DNA of 64,000 nucleotides, from assembly GCA_024500155.1 (NCBI GenBank), contig CM044858.1, positions 28,662,786 through 28,726,785 of the forward strand, in the 5' to 3' direction. The stretch is from Chenopodium formosanum (Eukaryota; Streptophyta; Magnoliopsida; Caryophyllales; Amaranthaceae). The notes below the pieces were generated by a model, which saw only the letters and a list, made by a program, of their open reading frames with translations, ran no database searches and had not been told where the DNA came from. Shown one piece after another: positions 24,887-38,685 of this stretch. Within the stretch, counting starts at the first letter, position 1. Each line of letters opens with the position of its first letter. A program made the translations under genes and the position numbers.

Positions 24887-27774
24887 CTAAAAAATGGGCA
24901 AGGAAGACGAACTCCCAAGAGTGAAGCCAATAAGATCACCAGAAAGTGTACTAGATTCGAGGGCTTTTCCACTCTCTGATTTAGGGCTGCTCCCTGCACT
25001 GCTGTTAGAGAAATAACCCAGTACACCTGTTGGAGATGAGGCTGATTGAGGGTTCCCATCATAGCCTTTCGATAAAAGATTAAGAGGCAATATGCTCTTG
25101 CTTTGAACCCCTGAACTACTATTGGTGGTGGTTTTGAGGACCTCTCCTAGAGGACCACCAAGCGAGGTTTCCCAAGAACAGGGTCTCCTGTCATTTGTGG
25201 CAGCATTCACTCCCAAACCCATTTGGACAGTGTCAAGTTCCCGAGATAATCTTAAAGGAGATAGAGCAGCTTTCTCTCCAGTAGGAGAAGAGGTGGAAGA
25301 CATAAAATCAGCTGGAGGTATTGAGATTGATAACTGCGTTGTCCTGTCTGTTTGTGTTTGTAACTTCGACCACAAAATGCTAGATTGATCATTCGTGAAG
25401 GAGTGATCTGAATGTTGTGGGTTGGATCTTTGGGCATTGAGGTCATGGGTTGGATCATAAGACCTAGAGACAGAAGAGTCCCTGTGTGTGGTGTTTAAGA
25501 TTGCATCAGGTGTATGAAATGCAAAATCGCTAGCAGTGGACTCAGTAACTGAGAACGCATTTCCGTTGGAATTCAGGCTAATTTCTGGGTATTGAAAGTC
25601 AAGTCCTGTTGCGCCTTGCATTCCCTGACTGCTGTTTGCTTTGTTCACAATATGCCTGGAACCACACAAGAAATTTTAGTTATCTCAACTTAATTTAAAC
25701 ATCATATACTGGTATTGACAATTGACAGTGTCAAGGAAGGATCCGACTTGACTGCTTAGAAAAGTAATTTCTGATATTACTTCCAAAACTTAACACCCTC
25801 CATCTTGAAATGAAAGTTGATTGTCCCAAAATAGTACGAAGTAATACATTTTGATCAGATTTCTTAGTATGCCACGCCAACTACTTATGGCCGAAAAATA
25901 TCTAGATAATCAAAACTTAACCTTAGGAAGGGTTGAGACAATATCACTAGTTCATGACTTAAAGAGTAATGACAAAAAAAAAAAAAAAAAAATTTACAGT
26001 AAGGAAAAATTATGGGACAGTACAGACAACTTTTTTTTAAGACACAAAATTAGGTGTAACAATAAGTTATAATTTACAGTAGTTTGATTTGAATTGAAAG
26101 AGGGTATTGACTTTGATAATGTTACCTGTTAACCAGGGAAGAAGGCAAATGATTTGGTGGAACAGGCTGTATGTCCTTGCTTTGATTAAAGTTTATAGCA
26201 AAGCTGTTGGATGTACCACCACCAGGCACCACTAATGCACTCGGAGAAGAGGCGGAATTCATGACATTAGTAGTAGAGTAACTAGTTTTGTTAGTGGTGA
26301 CTCCGGAGATGGAATGTCCAGGATGACCTTCCACAGGCTTTCTTGAACGATGGCGGCCTCTGTTCATATGCCGCTCACAGTATTTTTGATCAGTTACTGC
26401 ATCTCTCGAGCACCGCCATTTCTTCCCATCCGTCCTACGACACCGTCCTGGCTCAGGATCAGCATTGTTGGCAAAGCCGAGATGGAAAGGACCCCATCCA
26501 ACTAAATCAAACCAATACTATCAAATAAACACACTATGCAGGACAAGTACAGAATTTAGGGTGCAAATATATAACTAATTTTAGACTAAAACATTTATGT
26601 TACTCTTCCGTCCCACGATTAACATCTATCCTTTTGAAATGTCCTGCACTCCTGCTATTACATAGTACATACACAAGTAACATTCTTTTATACAATTATC
26701 CGACGAGTCTTTTCTAATCCCTTAAAGTCATTCATTTACTTAACAATACTAGCTAAAACTAGCAAGACAGAAGCAATGAAGAATTATTGTAGCTTGAGGA
26801 CACTTAATAATGTAATCGATGTTAAAAATGTGATCGATGTTTTAAACTTTTTATGCTTTGTTTGTTACACTTGTTCTTGATTCTTTAAAATTCAAATTGA
26901 TCCAAAAGGCTAATGGCAAGAGAAACGTGACATCTTATTCTATGTAAACAAATTAATGATCACAATGTGGACAGTAAGAAGACATACACCTCTTTATACA
27001 ATAAATGCTTTTTATGTCAATAGATTAAATAATGGTAGGTGAGCATTTGAGAGCAAGCAGGTGAATTGAAGAGGACTTCAAGGCAAGTAGTACTAGATGT
27101 TTACAAGCATTCAAGCAATTGCTAAATGAGACAAATTCGATATACTTGTACTAACGAGAACTAAAGTCACCCTCTTTATAGATTTTACTCAATCTACAAG
27201 AGATTTTTCTCTGACAAATTGATAGCTTTAAAGATCGTCTCCAAAAATTACCATACATAAAAATGATGGACAACTAGTTTAGTCAGCTAAAGTCTTCTAG
27301 AATGATACGTCTAAGATTCAAATCTCGTCTATATTATTGTCTATGTGACTCATATAAACAAAAATAAGTGCACAAAATAAGACGGTCAACTAGTTTAGTT
27401 AGTTAAAGTCTTCTAGAATAATACCTCTAAGATTCAAATCTCGTCTGTATTACTACTTATGTGACTCATATGAACAAAAATAGGTAAAACAAAATTTGCA
27501 TTAAATGAAGAAAGTTGCTAAAAGTTTAGATCAAACTTACATGTGTTGGGTCTCAAAAGTCCACTAGAGAAGCTAGAAAATCCTGCTGAATCAAAAGCTC
27601 TTCTTATTGGAATCAACAAATTAGGTGGTATGGGAACATTTGCAATAATGTACTTGTAGATCAACGCTTGTTGTTCAAGCTCAAACCATTGAGATGGTGT
27701 AAATGGTGCTCTTACTCCATTTGATAAACACATACTTGCATTCAAATTTCCATTACACGAATAGCCTAAATCAT

Positions 27775-27808
<34 letters not shown>

Positions 27809-28779
27809 AAAAAGGGTTAAACTCAAATATATTTTCAAAGCATAAATTATGCAGCATTAAATTTTTGTATCAATTATTGCATATGAAATCAACACTAGAG
27901 AATCAGTAAAAAAAAAATTAAAAAAAAATAAAAAAAAAAATAAAAAAAAAAACACACTTGTAAACTTCACACTTCATCCGTCTCTAAAGAGTCTACCTGT
28001 TACGATAATGATTGTGTTACACAAAAAAAGTCAAAACAGGAAATGTTTTAGAGATTTAAGGATTAATTCGTTGCCACAAAATAAGTTTAATTCTAACCCC
28101 TGGTTCAATTTATTTAACTATTATAATGAATTATAAATTGTACCCATTTTAACATTTATTTTTTCAAATACTAAGGGAGAAATTCTTTTATAGGACTAAT
28201 AATTATATTAAATATCAATATTACTAAACTTGCTAATTAAAACATTTTTAAGAGAGAAAGTTGAAAAAGGTAAAATTAATCAATGGATGTTCCTTTATTT
28301 TCACTTCTTTCCCCTTTTATACTACAAGTATTTGCTGTTCATTCAGCTGCAAAAAATCAATATAACAGAATTACTCAAACAGGAAGACAAGCATATAATT
28401 AGTACCCATAAAAAATGTTTCATGCAACCAAATAAAAAGGAAGTAAATTTCCAATCTTTTTGCTACATTAGTACAAGAAATATTAGTAAGATACAATTAA
28501 TCAGTCATTTCAACAAATTAATAACAAATTACCTGCATATTTACTGTAAAATGAACTTGAGTACTGAAAAAATGGAAATGTAGAGCTTTTTGGTGAAGAG
28601 AAGTTTAACAAATTCTGTTGTTGCTGCCAATCAGAAAATGCATTACTTAATTTAGCAATTTTTGTGGGTTTCCAATTATCATCAGAAATTCCTGAAGATG
28701 GCATTTCCTTATTTGAAAACTCAGAAGATCCAATTAACAAATTCGACAACCCATTTGAGCCCATCAAACCAAATTCCAT
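24887..28779 (-). CDS. Growth-regulating factor (GRF) transcription factor, four exons
   Basis: Exons on the minus strand: 28779-28533, 27765-27541, 26501-26126 and 25655-24887. All junctions are GT-AG and phases agree, giving 538 residues. The QLQ domain lies at about residues 103-139 (PFTPSQWFELEQQALIYKYI), which in GRFs binds GIF co-activators. The WRC domain starts near 172 (DPEPGRCRRTDGKKWRCS) with its C3H zinc motif at C178, C188, C199 and H202, and an internal basic nuclear-localisation stretch. C-terminal TQL (389-391) and GGPL (449-452) motifs are present. GRFs act in the nucleus to promote cell proliferation in growing organs. The WRC exon carries a miR396 site. Nothing suggests damage. 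Subgroup assignment is uncertain, so no symbol is given. Confidence 0.95.
26329..26349 (-). promoter_or_regulatory. miR396 target site in GRF exon 3
   Basis: The minus strand at this position matches the conserved GRF target of miR396. It begins CGTTCAAG, continues AAAGCCTG and ends TGGAA, and encodes the RSRKPVE part of the WRC domain. In plants miR396 lowers GRF transcripts in older tissues. The 21 bases look intact, so this copy should still be regulated. Confidence 0.9.
27271..27483 (-). repeat. Tandem pair of SINE-like tRNA-derived units in GRF intron 2
   Basis: Two copies of about 97 bp, offset by 116 bp (27271 and 27387). Each reads on the plus strand as a possible tRNA-derived SINE head: an A-box-like TAGTTTAGT at 27275 and 27391, then a B-box-like GATTCAAATCT at 27315 and 27431. 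The box spacing of about 40 bases fits pol III internal promoters. No obvious tail or duplication was found. The strand given is that of the host gene. Confidence 0.4.
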
Positions 28780-29749
28780 GAAAATGAAGCTTTTGGCAAT
28801 GCTAGAAGCTTACATGAGTCAGAAAATGAAGCATTGTTTTGAAGAAAATGAAACTTTGTTTTATATTGTTTGGGAGGGGTTTAAGGTAGTACAGAGGAGC
28901 TTTTGGTTGGGTTTTGAAACACGATATTTTTTTTAGAAAGAATGAAATAATTGGAGAGAGAAAGTGAGTGATAGCCAGAGAAGAGAAGGGAGGGATGGTG
29001 GGAGTCATTTGACAAAGACAAAAAAAAAGTCGATATAACGGAGTTTTGTAAAATGTAAACTGTGTTTTCTTTGTTATTTTTCGACTTTGGAAGTTTGAAG
29101 TGTGGACGTAATCACGTAATGGAGTTGCAATAATAGGGGACTTTGTTATTAGGGTCGTAGGGGTGTCAAACTGTCAATGCAATTTGGGTAATTGGATGAA
29201 GCCTGGGCTAAACTACTATGACGGGTCAAATCTTTTTGGTCAATGTTAGCCTTTAAAACTTGCTCGGTTTGGGTCAAGTCAAGAGTTGTAGAGTCACAGC
29301 GTGTTTGAGTCGAGTCAAGTTATGGTAGATTCATATTCTTTTCGGATAGATTTATATCAGATTCAAAACAGGTTTGACAGAGTTAAAATTTAGTCGGATG
29401 CCTTTCACTCGAATTGATTCCGATTTGACTAATTTTTGTTAAATTTTGTTTAGCTTGATTAATGTAAGGTTGATTCATTAATGGGTTGATTCCAATTTAG
29501 ATACTTTTTGGGTTTGGCTGAATTTGGGTCGGGTTGACCAAATTTAATATTCAAACAAGATTATTTTTAACCAAAGTAATTATTGAGTTATTACCTTATT
29601 ATCGAATAAGGGTCTATTCTCATACGTTGAAATTCAGTTCAGTTCAGCTGAGCTCAGTCAATGAGACACAGGCCCTAACTATCATGTTATTCACTGTCAT
29701 TTTCAAATTGTGTCATTAACAATTATTAGTTATCTCATTGGATATATAT
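28780..29749 (-). promoter_or_regulatory. GRF 5' flank and presumed promoter
   Basis: Directly upstream of the GRF start codon lies a stretch that is CT-rich on the minus strand (about 28930-29000), as is common in plant core promoters and 5' UTRs. 29160-29540 has GGGTCAAGTC-type low-complexity repeats similar to 34080-34200. No TATA box stands out. Confidence 0.4.
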
Positions 29750-32534
29750 AGGGGAGGGATCCGGTTAGAACCCCTCTTTATATAAGAACCCTTTCTATGT
29801 AAGAACACTTTATGTTCTAAACTTTTTTCTATTTCTAAATTATATTTTCAGCTTATGTTATAAAGTTTTTCCTATATTCTAAAAATTTTTCTACTTATAT
29901 TCCAAATTATTTTCAATGTTCCAAATTGTTTTTAGATTGTGTTCTAAATTTGTTCCTATGTTCTAAATTATTTTTTCAGCTTGTGTTCTAAATTTTTTCC
30001 TATGTTCTAAATCTTTTTTCAACTTAAGTTATTAATTTTTATTTATGTTATAAATTATTTTTTCAACTTATGTTCTAAATAATTTTCTTATGTTCTAACA
30101 TTTTTTGTTCCTTATGTTCTATATTTTTGCTATCTTCTAAATTAATTTTCTTATGTTCCAAAATATTCTGCTTATGTTCTAAATTTTTTCCTCTTATGTT
30201 CTAAAATTTTACCTATGTTCTAAATTTTTTTTCTATGTTCTAAATAAAAATTTCTCAAAATTACAGAATTGACATTACTAAAGGATCATTTTAGATGGTT
30301 ACTGTAGGGAATATTTCAAGCATTACGATAACCCCAAACTTGAACCCCACTGTGATCATACACTAAAGTACGGTGGCGTTCCAAAGGGAAAGAAAAGAGA
30401 GCAAAAAGAGTCGCCAACAAGTTTTAGGAACTTGTAAACCCAAAAGACAATCCAAAGGACCGTCAACTACTCCATAAGGTCTTGAACCAAACAGGGTCCG
30501 GGGATGAGGGTACGAATCCAATCTACAAAAGAAAGGACCCGCCCTATAAAATAGGCCTCTACTTTGTTCTGCTCGTATTCATGTGCGCTTTTCGAATAAC
30601 ATACAAACATTATATTAAACCTACCCTGTTTATCTACGTTGGTTGAATATTAATGCACAAATAAACTATTATTGGCGATCACTTGAATTAAAATCACATT
30701 AGCCTAAACCAAATTAATAATTATCTTATTAAGCGTGATTTCAAGTACAAATTCCCTTTAACAATCATAAAAGGTGTGATCAAGCAATAACAATAAAATA
30801 TAAATAATATCAAGCAACATAATAATAAACAATAAATAATAACGATAATAGCATGATAAGGCATAATAAAGCTCAATAATAATAGCAAGACCCTAGGCAT
30901 GATACTAACAAGATTAATAACAAATCCTAGTATGTCACTAAACAATAAAGATCAAAGCTTTAAACCTAACATGGTACTAACATGATATTAGAAAGAGCAA
31001 AGGCACCCTAAACATGATACTAGAAAGCATAAAATAACATCATAACATGATACTAGAAATATTAAACAATAATAAGCATGCAATCTACATTATGAAAGAA
31101 ATAGGGAGTAAGCTAATCTACTTACTTTGAAGCCTCGTACCTCTTTCTAATAACAAAATACACAAGTTAGTAAACTTCAATGAAAATAATAAACAATAAT
31201 TAAAGAATCAAATAAAGTTTAGACTAGATTTGGACCAAACCCTCAGAAATTATCAACCTTTCACGTCTAGGGCGAAGGCAACTTCGAACTTGGCTAGGTG
31301 TTCCAAGATCTTGTGAATGCGGAATATTGTATGTAAAAAGCTAGTTTAGAAATAGAGAGAAAAATAAAGAATTAAGCAATATTGCTTAGAGAGAGAATAG
31401 AGAGAATTAATAAAAGTTGATGAGAATTGATGAGAGTTGATTGTTGATGAGAGATGATGAAAGTTGATGAATGAAAACAGAAGTTCGGACCCTATTTATA
31501 AGAAAACAGTCCGGAAAATCATAGAATTTGATAAGGAATAAAACTCCACTCTGTCGCTAACAAACCGACCTTGTCGCCAGAAATTTATCCTGTCGCCAGG
31601 CGACAAATCTGTCGTTTGGCGACAGAGACAGTTTTTGCGGATTTTGTTTTTATCATATCTTTTGATCTAGAAGTCCAAATAAGTCATATAATATGTCGTT
31701 GGAAAGCTCTTGAAGTCTAATTTCAAATGCAATTAGAATCAGATTAAAATCTTTTGTAGATAAAAAGATATGGACGAAATAGTAAAAGGGTGTCAGTTTT
31801 GGATAGAGTTTCGTATATCTTTAATATCTTTTTCGTTATAGCTCGGATTTAATATTATAATATATCATTGGAAATATAATTTCAAGATCTATCCAACCAT
31901 ATAAAATTTGGATAAAAAATATGAGGCACGAAAATAATATCTGACTATCTTTGAACATCTTTAAATCCGAATAGAATTAGGAAAGTTTTAAAAAAGGAAA
32001 GTTTTATTTAAATTCAAATTCCATGATCTTATCTTTTCAAAAAAGGATAATTAAGATATTTTAGAAACTTATAGAAGATTCTAATCAATCCTAATTAGTT
32101 TAGGAATAGGATTAAACCTTTGGACCCTTCTCATGATCATTGGGTCGTAGGTAAAATCCGGTTTGGGCCCAGTTTAGTATTTTGGCCATAACTTCCTCAT
32201 TATTCATCGGAATTGGGCTTATAATATATCGTTGGAAAGGTCTTTTAAAGCCCCATCCAACTACACCATTATTGGACCCTTATCATGGACCAAAATAAAC
32301 TGAATTGGACGTTTTCATAAAATAGAGCGGGTTTTCGAAAACAGAAAGAAGGATTTTAATAAAAACTAAACCGCAACACTTGACTTTCGAATCACTTTCA
32401 CCTTATTCGATTATGATTCGACGCAAAAGGTATTCATCACTGGGTTTGGTTTTGGGGAGACACAAATGGGTGTCTATAGTTACAAAGGGCTAAGATTGGT
32501 TCTTATATAAGATTAGGGTTCCTACATGAGCCTT

Positions 32535-32538
<4 letters not shown>
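29750..32538 (+). mobile_element. TA-flanked element M3, split by solo LTR D
   Basis: Starts GGGGAGGGATCCGGTTAGAA after a short TA run and ends CATGAGCCTTCCTT before a long (TA)n tract. Without LTR D (30303-32478) and one duplicated GTTAC the element is about 608 bp. The interior is rich in ATGTTCTAAAT, the complement of the AGAACAT motif in M1. No coding sequence. Confidence 0.7.
30303..32478 (-). mobile_element. Solo LTR D, Ogre/Tat-like family, TSD GTTAC
   Basis: 2176 bp with TGTAGGGAATATTT at the left and GTGTCTATA at the right (the terminal CA is altered), and perfect GTTAC duplications at 30298-30302 and 32479-32483. The minus-strand TATA box is at 31493-31500 and the palindrome at 31591-31605. 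No internal region remains. Confidence 0.95.

Positions 32539-32612
<74 letters not shown>
32539..32612. repeat. (TA)n microsatellite between M3 and M4
   Basis: A 74-base TA tract joining the right end of M3 to the left end of M4. Confidence 0.95.
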
Positions 32613-32616
<4 letters not shown>

Positions 32617-33384
32617 GAGGGATCCGGTAAGAACCCCATCTTATATAAGAACCCTTTCTTATGTAAGAACACTAATTATGTTCTAAACTTGTTCCTATGT
32701 TCTCAATTTTTTTCAACTTATGTTCTAAAGTTTTTCCTATATTCTAAAAATTTTCTTACTTATGTTCCAAATTTTTTCCAATGTTCTAAATTGTTTTTTA
32801 GATTATGTTCTAAATTATTTTTTTCAGCTTATGTTCTAAATTTTTTTTTTATGTTCTAAATTTTTTTTCAGCTTATGTTCTAAAGTTTTGCCTATATTCA
32901 AAAAATTTTCTACTTATGTTCCAAATTATTTTTAATGTTCTGAATTTGTTCCTATGTTCTAAATTATTTTTTCAGCTTATGTTCTAAATATTTCCTATGT
33001 TCTAAATTATTTTTTTCAGATTATGTTATTAATTTTTACCTATGCTATGAATATTTTTTTTCAACGTATGTTGTAAATTATTTTTCTTATGTTCTAACTT
33101 TTTAGTTGCTTATGTTCTAAATTCTTGCTATCTTTTAAATTATTTTTCTTATGTTCTAAAATTTTCTGCTTATGTTCTAAATCTTTTCTGCTTATGTTCT
33201 AAATTTTTTTCTATGTTCTAAATTTTTTTTCTATAATCTAAATACGAAATTCTCAAAATTACAGAAATGTCATTACTAAAGGATTATTTTAGATGGTTAG
33301 ATCAAAACTAATAAAGGGCTGAGATTGATTCTTATATAAGATTGGGTTCTTATATAGAGGAGGGTTCTTACATGAGCCTTCCTC
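32613..33384 (+). mobile_element. TA-flanked element M4
   Basis: About 770 bp from GGGGAGGGATCCGGTAAGAA to ACATGAGCCTTCCTC. Its interior is full of ATGTTCTAAAT-type motifs. It is flanked by (TA)n on both sides and is the best-preserved small member of the family. No coding sequence. Confidence 0.7.
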
Positions 33385-33841
<457 letters not shown>

Positions 33842-33853
33842 TATATATATATG

Positions 33854-34254
33854 ATATGTAGTGAACTAATGACATATTGATAGGTGATAGTCATCTCTGG
33901 TCAGGTTATGTTTATGAAAAATTATAAATGATTAATGAAACAAATAATGACGTGAATCAAATTAAAGTAATTAAGTTACTTAAGTAAGAAAAAGAAGGAT
34001 GGTCAAGGTTGAGTTTGAAATTATGTTTGGCATGAAATCATAACGAGTTAGTATAAATCAAATTGAATCGGGTATTTGACTAGGTGGTGTCGGTTTGAGT
34101 TCAAATCGGCTCAAATCTGTGTCAGATTGAGTTCAAGTCGAGTCAAATCGATGTTGAATTAAGTTCATATTAGTTTAAATTCCAATTTGGGTTAAGTTCA
34201 GGCTGGTTATATATTTGGTTTCAGTGTTGAATTTCTCAGATTAAACCAGATAGC
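33854..34254. other. Intergenic sequence, no gene
   Basis: AT-rich. It contains GAGTTCAAATCGGCTCAAAT-type low-complexity repeats at 34090-34200. No coding signal. Confidence 0.3.
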
Positions 34255-34428
34255 TAGGATTCGTTTGGCATCATTGTGATGATCTATTTTTTGGTTTTTG
34301 TTTTCTAAAATCATATGATATATCTCATTTAATAAATAAAAATTTAGTCAAACTTATTAAAATCGTGATAAATTTGAAAACTGCCAACTAAAAAGTAAAA
34401 ACACCTTTATCTGATTTCCTGTTTTTGG

Positions 34429-34467
<39 letters not shown>

Positions 34468-34503
34468 AACTGAAAACCAAAAAGTATGTCAAATAAGCCC
34501 TAA
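34255..34503. mobile_element. hAT-like MITE with T/A palindrome core
   Basis: The left end TAGGATTCGTTTGGCAT and the complement of the right end (TAGGGCTTATTTGACAT) form an imperfect terminal inverted repeat. The middle holds a long T run followed directly by a long A run (about 34428-34470), flanked by TTTTTGG and CCAAAAA. No clear duplication was found. Confidence 0.4.
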
Positions 34504-34609
34504 GTTACAGTTCCAAAACTCCATACGTATGTGGTATGTCTATACTTTCTAACCAAAAAAAGTACGTATGCTCGTAACTTTGTACGAATTTTTAATCTTT
34601 TACTACGAG

Positions 34610-36202
<1,593 letters not shown>

Positions 36203-37439
36203 CTACTTTTTTGCATACCCAATATAAATATACTTTTTCAATGTACTTTCTTTATTTCTCCTTAATTCCCTGAGCCAGGCGCTCTTGCAGATCCAGTTTT
36301 TGGGGACCTTTATTACTTCCCCGGTTGACAAGGTGGCGTCTGTGAGGCCAAAAAAGTCGGCCTCAATTATTTTTTCAAAGTCCTCATCCGGAATCAGGGG
36401 AAGACAACATTTCCGGCCCATCAGCTCGAGCTTCTTATTGTACCGGCGGAGTTCGTAGTTTTCACGCCGGGTTGGGGTAGTCAGCAAATAGAACAGATGC
36501 TTCCAGCTGTCAAATTTTGAAACCTTATCCAAGGTCATCATATATTGAGGGTACGTGGTCAAGGTGTACCACGCCCTCCAACCGCCTGGGTTGCGGCTAA
36601 GATAGTGCATCTTAGCAAAGGCCTCCCAGCCGAGATGCAGCGCTTGAAACTCGTAGGCGGCAACATACCCCAGAATGTTTGCCCAAGAATTGGGGGTAAG
36701 TTGCCAGACTCCGAGGCCGTAGCCTCTCAAGATTGCCTTCACCGCCTCGTGAAGGGGAAAGCGAAGACCGGCTTTGAACGCCGCCACATAACAGCCGAAG
36801 TAGCCGTTGGCGCTCATCTCATCGTCCTCCCAGGCGATGGTGCCGTCCTCAGGCGGCACTCTGATTTCGTACCCGTCTCCTAACGGGTCATGAGTTTAAT
36901 CTTCTCCAAGTTGTCTTCCATGTGTTTTCTATCCTTGGCTGAGACGTGGATTTTGAAGGGATCGTCCTTCTCACTCCACTTCTTCCTCTCTTCATCCTCG
37001 CTGTCTACAAGCGGTGACATGGGCTTTTCACTGCTCTAAGAGCTGGAGGCGGAGCTGTCGCTCCCAGATTCCTCCTTATTTTGTGAGAAGGGTTCAGAGA
37101 CGACTTCATCGCCGCCTTGGTCGCATTCCTCAAAAAAGGAATCCGCTGGGGTAGAAGGGGCACGCGGAGGGGATCTCTCCAGAGCTGTCTGGTTTTCCCG
37201 ACAAGACGTTTCTCCCTCGGGCGTTTGGCCGCCTGAGCCCTCGCTCCTATAGTCTGGATCGAGGGCCGTCTGCATTGTCCGAGCCATTGTGTCCTGCACA
37301 GACACGTAATGGTCGGAATCTAAGCAAAAGGGTGGTCCCAACACCCCGAGACGACACTCCCAGTCCTAGACTCAGCCGTCCTTGGTGACCGGCTGGACTC
37401 TAACCTAGGCTGTACCGTGTGTGTTGGTGATGCATCCAT
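36203..37439 (-). pseudogene. Broken transposon ORF, Transposase_28 type
   Basis: The minus-strand frame starts at 37439 (MDASPTHTVQPRLESSRS). It shifts frame near 37345 into a Ser/Glu-rich acidic segment, meets a TAG near 37036, continues with DSEDEERKKWSEKDDPFKIH, then shifts again by one base near 36890. The last part (36859-36203) carries RFPLHEAVKAILRGYGLG, then QLTPNSWANILGYV, the pattern of the plant 'putative gypsy type transposon' domain. The C-terminus is truncated where AT-rich MITE-like sequence begins. The biochemical role of this domain is not established. GC content is much higher than in the surroundings. A TATATATAG at 37653-37661 on the minus strand could be its promoter. 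Confidence 0.65.
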
Positions 37440-38290
37440 TTATTGCAAGAAATATGTACAAGCGGTGAAAAATGAAAAGAGCGGAGAGAGACAGAGACGG
37501 TACCTTTAGATTTGATATCTGAAGGTAGGCGGAACCGGCTATGTAAGACGAGAGCGAACTTTCGGGCTTGCGCTTGACTCAGACGGAAGATTAAGCTAAG
37601 TTTTCTCTCTCGGAAATTTTTGTAAACGTACAAAATTATGAGGGGTAAACGGCTATATATAGAGGGTAAATTCGAGGGCATTCCCGTAATTTACTCAGAA
37701 GGTGAACAATTACTTTTTGGCGGTAAAATTACCACCAACCGGAGCGTGACGCGTGTCACAGATGCCACGTGGCGTGCCACGTCACATCTGTGAGGGGCAA
37801 ATGTTTAGGGCAATTTTACCCCGCCATGTGGTCCAATAAGAGGATGACACGTGTCAGCCCTGGGATGGCCCAAAGTGGACCAATCCTTGCTTGACACGTG
37901 GCACTCCAGATAAATGGGAGAAAAGGCGGCCTTCATGGCCCAAATCTCGAGAAAGCCGCAATGCGGCGCAGCCCACCAATGATTAGGGCTCGATGACCTA
38001 ATCAGGGGCACTAATCTCGAGGACCCTATAAATAGGGAGATTCTCCTCTTTTGGAGGGGACGTTTTACCATTTATTACACACTAACTCTTTGATAAGGAC
38101 ATCGGAGCTTGGAATCCGAGCAGATACCAACCTAAATTTCCGCACCTTTTTCTCTCCCTTCAAGTTACTAACTTGATCATTGGAGGCGGAGCTCCTACCA
38201 CTCGGAGTCTCCGTTTATTTTGCAGGTACAGCTCGCGCAGGACCAATCTTTGTGCTGTAACTCTCCCGAGGGACAAAAACACTCAAAACA
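37440..38290. promoter_or_regulatory. Promoter-rich divergent region, possible LTR
   Basis: Leftward, a minus-strand TATA box (37653-37661) precedes the Transposase_28 ORF. Rightward, TATAAATA at 38027-38034 precedes a TTACACACTAACTC leader-like stretch. An imperfect inverted repeat at about 37755-37794 (TCACAGATG...CATCTGTGA) holds two ACGTG cores, and more CACGTG-type boxes occur at 37846-37900. 37789-38230 could be a short LTR (TGTGAGGGG to GGTACA), but flanking duplications do not match. Confidence 0.35.
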
Positions 38291-38546
38291 AATTCCATTC
38301 CCGATTAGTTGTATCCATTGCATGTATGTGTGGATCCTAAACCCTAGTGCTTGATATGTTTGGTTTCAATCTCATTTTCTTAGTTGTTTAGATTACACAC
38401 ACCTTACCCTACGTCTCCGAAATAGCTTAACTCTAGCAATAGTGACCACCTCCCATTCCTTAGTGGTTCGACACTCGACTTAATCCTATGCTAGTATAAG
38501 GGTGTGCTGAGTGATCAATGACCTACTCTCCACCTCTAGTCAAAAA
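38291..38546 (+). mobile_element. Remnant of 5' LTR of the Athila-like element
   Basis: This sequence directly precedes the primer-binding site, so it should be the U5 end of the 5' LTR, ending near TCTAGTCA (38541). The upstream part is cut off, and no second copy was found to the right. Confidence 0.45.
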
Positions 38547-38564
38547 TGGCGCCGTTGTCGGGGA
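38547..38564 (+). promoter_or_regulatory. Primer-binding site, tRNA-Asp type (Athila-like)
   Basis: TGGCGCCGTTGTCGGGGA differs by one base from the tRNA-Asp-complementary site typical of Athila elements (GTTGCCGG). It marks the start of the internal region on the plus strand. Confidence 0.75.
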
Positions 38565-38685
38565 ATGGCGTAAATGTTTGCTATTGTTGTTGAGTCTATT
38601 TCACCTTATTTTCAAAAATACAAAAAGATTATTCTCTTCAGGCTACATTTGTAGCCGTGTTACTAATAGTTTCATTGAGTTTTGT

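Noticed and set aside
37789..38230. Complete short LTR (TGTGAGGGG to GGTACA)
   Set aside because: The start, TATA box and end look right, but flanking five bases differ (ACATC and GCTCG) and no second copy is present, so it is only noted as possible.
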